Origin: Microvirga zambiensis WSM3693
Lineage (GTDB): Bacteria; Pseudomonadota; Alphaproteobacteria; Rhizobiales; Beijerinckiaceae
Reading direction: 5' to 3'
Length of the DNA stretch: 42,484 nt
Assembly: GCF_016735695.1 (NCBI RefSeq)
Contig: NZ_JAERQD010000050.1
Span: 1-42,484, forward strand
The stretch's first letter is position 1. Each line of letters begins with the position of its first letter. The notes beneath the pieces were generated by a model. It did not search any database, was not told where the DNA came from, and saw only the letters and a list, made by a program, of their open reading frames with translations. The position numbers and the translations under genes are program-made. This document shows positions 39,451 through 42,484 of this stretch, one piece after another.

Positions 39451-39553
39451 GTGTCATTCTCAGGCTGAGCGTAGCGAGGGGAGGGGATCCATAGCGCTGA
39501 GCGTGCGGCTGGATTCCCTTCCCCTTCGCTGCGCGTCCTTCCGGGAATGACAC
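39451..39553. repeat. GTGTCATTC-type inverted repeat element, 103 bp
   Basis: It has perfect 9-bp terminal inverted repeats GTGTCATTC and GAATGACAC and inner GGATCCA / TGGATTCC pairing. A half copy is recognisable at about 22490-22533. It ends 9 bases before the stop of the Bug-type gene. Confidence 0.75.
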
Positions 39554-39561
39554 TGGCGGTT

Positions 39562-40542
39562 TTACTCCGCCTTGATGCCGGCCGCCTTGATGATCTCGGC
39601 CCAGGTCTGGATCTCTTTGGCGAGATACGGCTTGAACGCCTCCGGATCGCGGACGTTCAGGGTGAAGCCGAGCTTGGTGATGCGCTCCTTCACGTCGGGC
39701 TTGTTGAGGATCGCGATGATCGTGCCGGACAGCTTGTCGAGAACGGGCTTGGGCGTGTTCACCGGTGCGAAGAAGGCGGCCCAGGATTCCGCATCCGCGT
39801 CGGTGATGCCCTGTTCGCGTAGGGTCGGGACGTCGGGCGCCTGCGGGTTGCGCTGCGGGCTGGCGATGCCGATGGCGCGCATCTGGCCGGCCTGGAACTG
39901 GGACAGGACGCTCGGCAAGGTCGAGTTCGACACGTCGATGCGTCCCGCCATGAGCTCGGTCACCAGGGGCGCCGCGCCGCGGAAGGGCACGTGGGTCATC
40001 TTGGTGCCGGTGCGGGTCATGAATAGCTCGGTCGCCAGATGCGAGCCGGAGCCGACGCCCGTGGAGCCGTAATTCAGCTTGCCGGGATCCTTCCTGGCGA
40101 TCTCGATCAGCTCGGGGATGGTCTTGGCCGGCAGATCGTTCTTGACCACGAACACGTGCTCGAAGGCGCCGGCACCCGCAAGCGGCGCGAAATCCTTCAC
40201 CGCGTCGTAGCCCGGCTCTTTGAGCAGGAACATGTTGTTCCCATGCGTCTGGTTGTTGCCGAACACGATGGTGTAGCCGTCCGGGTCCGCCTTCGCGACC
40301 GCGCGGGTGCCGACCGCGCCGGAGGCGCCGGCGAGGTTCTCGACGATGACGTTCTGACTGAGCGACTTGCCCATCTCCTCCGCCACGATGCGGGCGATCA
40401 CGTCGGTCGGGCCGCCCGCCGGGTAGGGGACCACCATCTTGATGATGCGGTTCGGGAATTCCTGGGCGGAGGCTGCGGTGGCGAAGAGGGTCGCGCCGGC
40501 GACGAGGCCGAGCGCGAGGCGGCGGGTGACGGATCTGGTCAT
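39562..40542 (-). CDS. Bug/TctC-type solute-binding protein
   Basis: The ATG at 40542 gives 326 residues with a signal peptide (MTRSVTRRLALGLVAGATLF, cut near ASA-QEFP). Family marks are IIKMVVPYPAGGPTDVIAR, VENLAGASGAVGTRAVAKA, DPGKLNYGSTGVGSGSHLA and AGRIDVSNSTLPSVL. It would bind a carboxylate in the periplasm for a tripartite tricarboxylate transporter, but no tctA or tctB gene lies nearby, so it is an orphan. It is divergent from the aspartate aminotransferase gene. Confidence 0.93.
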   Translation of the reverse strand: MTRSVTRRLALGLVAGATLFATAASAQEFPNRIIKMVVPYPAGGPTDVIARIVAEEMGKSLSQNVIVENLAGASGAVGTRAVAKADPDGYTIVFGNNQTHGNNMFLLKEPGYDAVKDFAPLAGAGAFEHVFVVKNDLPAKTIPELIEIARKDPGKLNYGSTGVGSGSHLATELFMTRTGTKMTHVPFRGAAPLVTELMAGRIDVSNSTLPSVLSQFQAGQMRAIGIASPQRNPQAPDVPTLREQGITDADAESWAAFFAPVNTPKPVLDKLSGTIIAILNKPDVKERITKLGFTLNVRDPEAFKPYLAKEIQTWAEIIKAAGIKAE

Positions 40543-40678
40543 CGGAAAGGGCGGCTCCTCAAAAACCCGGTCGGGACGGGTTATTTTTACTGGCTGTTTT
40601 GCTTGCTTGGGCGGCTTGACCGCATTAGGGTCCGCCGCCGTCACGGTCTCTATCTAACGCCCCGATCGGAGGATTCCC

Positions 40679-41881
40679 ATGGGCTTTTTGTCTGACGCCC
40701 TTTCCCGCATCAAGCCGTCTGCAACCATCGTCATCACGCAGAAAGCGCGGGATCTGAAAGCCCAGGGGCGGGACGTGATCAGTCTTTCCGTCGGCGAGCC
40801 GGATTTCGACACGCCCGACAATATCAAGGAAGCCGCCATCGCAGCGATCCGCCGCGGCGAGACGAAGTACACGCCGGTTTCCGGCATCGTGCCCCTGCGC
40901 GAGGCCATCGCCCGCAAGTTCAAGCGCGAGAACGGCCTCGACTACAAGCCCTCGCAGACCATCGTCGGCACCGGCGGCAAGCAGGTGATCTACAACGCGC
41001 TGCTCGCCACCCTGAACCCGGGCGACGAGGTGATCGTCCCCGCGCCGTACTGGGTGTCGTACCCCGAGATCGTCGGCCTGTGCGGCGGCACGCCGGTCTT
41101 CGTCGAATGCACCATGGCGCATAACTTCAAGCTCCAGCCGGGGCCGCTCGAGCGCGCCATCACGCCGAAGACCAAGTGGGTCATCCTCAACTCGCCGTCG
41201 AACCCGACGGGCGCTGCCTATACCCGCGCGGAAATGAAGGCGATCACCGACGTGCTGATGCGCCATCCGCATGTATGGGTGCTCACCGACGACATGTACG
41301 AGCACCTGACCTACGGCGATTTCGAATTCGTCACGCCGGCGCAGGTCGAGCCCGGCCTCTATGAGCGCACGCTCACCATGAACGGCGTCTCCAAGGCCTA
41401 TGCCATGACCGGCTGGCGTATCGGTTATGCGGCAGGCCCCGAGCATCTCATCAAGGCCATGGATTTCGTGCAGGGCCAGCAGACCTCCGGCGCCACCTCG
41501 ATCGCCCAATGGGCGGCGGTGGAAGCCCTCGACGGACCGCAGGATCACCTCAAGGTCTTCAGAAAGGCCTTCCAGGAGCGTCGCGATCTCGTGGTCTCGA
41601 TGCTGAACCAGTCGAAATACCTGAAATGCCCGATGCCGGAAGGCGCGTTCTACGTCTATCCGTCCTGCGCCGAAGCCATGGGCAAGACGGCGCCCTCAGG
41701 TAGGGTGCTGGAGACGGACGAGGACTTCGTCTCAGAGCTTCTGGAAGCGGAAGGCGTCGCGGCAGTGCACGGCTCGGCCTTCGGCCTCGGCCCCAACTTC
41801 CGCATCTCCTACGCCACGTCCAACGCGGCGCTGGAAGATGCCTGCCACCGCATCCAGCGCTTCTGCGGATCGCTGCGCTAA
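40679..41881 (+). CDS. Aspartate aminotransferase, class I PLP family
   Basis: The 400-residue cytosolic enzyme has GGAGG 6 bases before the ATG. Markers are LSVGEPDFDTP (36-46), the NSPSNPTGA loop (171-179), and the PLP Lys239 in NGVSKAYAMTGWRIGY. The C-terminal substrate Arg is in NFRISYATS. This is the I-gamma subgroup of aspartate aminotransferases typical of rhizobia (AatA), which interconvert aspartate and oxaloacetate and may accept prephenate. Confidence 0.95.
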   Translation: MGFLSDALSRIKPSATIVITQKARDLKAQGRDVISLSVGEPDFDTPDNIKEAAIAAIRRGETKYTPVSGIVPLREAIARKFKRENGLDYKPSQTIVGTGGKQVIYNALLATLNPGDEVIVPAPYWVSYPEIVGLCGGTPVFVECTMAHNFKLQPGPLERAITPKTKWVILNSPSNPTGAAYTRAEMKAITDVLMRHPHVWVLTDDMYEHLTYGDFEFVTPAQVEPGLYERTLTMNGVSKAYAMTGWRIGYAAGPEHLIKAMDFVQGQQTSGATSIAQWAAVEALDGPQDHLKVFRKAFQERRDLVVSMLNQSKYLKCPMPEGAFYVYPSCAEAMGKTAPSGRVLETDEDFVSELLEAEGVAAVHGSAFGLGPNFRISYATSNAALEDACHRIQRFCGSLR

Positions 41882-41889
41882 AGCATCGG

Positions 41890-41916
41890 CCCTGAAAGCG
41901 GACGCCGCTTTCGGGG
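41890..41916 (+). terminator. Hairpin after the aspartate aminotransferase gene
   Basis: CCCTGAAAGCGG pairs with CCGCTTTCGGGG (one G-T pair) around a 3-base loop, 9 bases after the stop. There is no T run, so intrinsic termination is uncertain. Confidence 0.4.
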
Positions 41917-41931
41917 CGCTCCCCCATAAGC

Positions 41932-42042
41932 CCTCATCCTGAGGGGATTGCGCCAGCAATCCGTCTCGAAGGAACAGGGCGTCTCCAGAGAGCACTGGAG
42001 CCTCCTTCGAGACGCAGACTTCGTCTGCTCCTCAGGATGAGG
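41932..42042. repeat. CCTCATCC-type repeat, about 110 bp
   Basis: Outer ends CCTCATCCTGAGG and CCTCAGGATGAGG are inverted. Inside, GTCTCGAAGGA pairs with TCCTTCGAGAC and CTCCAG with CTGGAG. A partial third end (CCTCCTCAGGATG) follows near 42065. It is related to the copy at 23204. Confidence 0.78.
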
Positions 42043-42113
42043 CTTCGAGGCGGTCGCTGCGCGACCTCCTCAGGATGTGTTCGAGTTTGTAAGTAGCTTC
42101 TGAGGAGCACGTC

Positions 42114-42407
42114 GTGCAGACGACCCTGCCGCAGACCTTCCATCCCGATCCTGCGGCTGAGCCCTATCAGGCGAACCCCGCCTCCACGCATCGCGTAAAA
42201 TTCGACGCCCGCGTCGACTTCACCAATGGCGGTTATGTGGAGGCGAAGGATTTTCTGCTCGACATCACAGGCGACAGCATCGCACCCGAACGCCTGGCCG
42301 AGATGATCGTCTCGGCCATGAACCTGCTCCGCGCCGGTCCCGTGACGATCACCGCCATGCGGGTGGTGTGGCGCGGCGAGCATCAGGATTCCGCGTCCTC
42401 TTCCTAA
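42114..42407 (+). CDS. Hypothetical protein, GTG start
   Basis: A GAGGAG is placed 7 bases before a GTG at 42114. The 97-residue product has an N-terminal extended part (TLPQTFHPDPAAEPYQANPA) and a compact end (HRVKFDARVDFTNGGYVEAK, then ERLAEMIVSAMNLLRAGPVT). No family is recognised with confidence. The remaining 77 bases of the window show no gene. Confidence 0.65.
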   Translation: MQTTLPQTFHPDPAAEPYQANPASTHRVKFDARVDFTNGGYVEAKDFLLDITGDSIAPERLAEMIVSAMNLLRAGPVTITAMRVVWRGEHQDSASSS

Positions 42408-42484
42408 TACTACTGTGTCATAAACTTTGTGTGGCAGCAGGGACATCGTGGGAGCCTTCGCACGAGAGCGCAGATGAGTTCAGC

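Overview
The window is high-GC alphaproteobacterial chromosome, most likely Hyphomicrobiales (Rhizobiales) and possibly a Methylobacteriaceae/Microvirga-like organism. This placement is an inference. It rests on the NepR-EcfG general stress response pair, the MarR-OmpR-EnvZ triad beside a branched-chain aminotransferase, a MidA-Lgt-PgeF cluster, UbiK, and many GTCAT...CCGG palindromic repeats. No rRNA, tRNA, CRISPR array, IS element or phage block was seen.

Layout. 1-7277 is mostly housekeeping: a truncated outer-membrane barrel gene, a pteridine-reductase-like SDR, pgeF-midA-lgt on the minus strand, ubiK, a YbjN protein, proC, a TetR-type regulator and a CsaA-like tRNA-binding protein. 7491-11783 holds an LprI-MliC lysozyme-inhibitor-like protein, the kinase/regulator/MarR triad and ilvE. 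11784-14572 holds small stress-type genes, a Tim44-like protein and a DJ-1/PfpI protein. 14619-17852 is a minus-strand run of methyltransferase, nucleotidyltransferase and metallophosphoesterase of unknown role. 17981-21868 holds a BON-domain protein, cspA, infA, nepR-ecfG and a DUF3309 peptide. 21869-23609 is repeat-rich and carries a headless ORF, a frameshifted gene and an XRE regulator with three operator repeats. 23610-34372 holds uvrB, a foreign-looking Mrr-type nuclease, a YedI membrane protein, a secreted phytase/esterase-like protein and a large type IIG restriction-modification protein. 34578-42407 holds small DUF proteins, a secreted caspase-like protein, two small membrane proteins (DUF486, YnfA), a PQQ-type sugar dehydrogenase, a VOC protein, an orphan Bug-type binding protein and an aspartate aminotransferase.

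How it works together. The most coherent system is a general stress response module. nepR-ecfG has an exact GGAAC-N16-CGTT promoter upstream. The same motif, exact or with one change, lies upstream of six other genes here: the DJ-1/PfpI protein and its divergent small neighbour, the BON protein, the DUF3072 protein, the DUF3309 peptide and a 63-residue membrane peptide. The phyR gene that normally completes this circuit is not in the window.

The second unusual feature is an 88-bp palindromic repeat sitting in frame inside the type IIG restriction-modification gene, whose target-recognition part also has visibly lower GC. All functional calls are from motifs and family knowledge read by eye; no database search was run.
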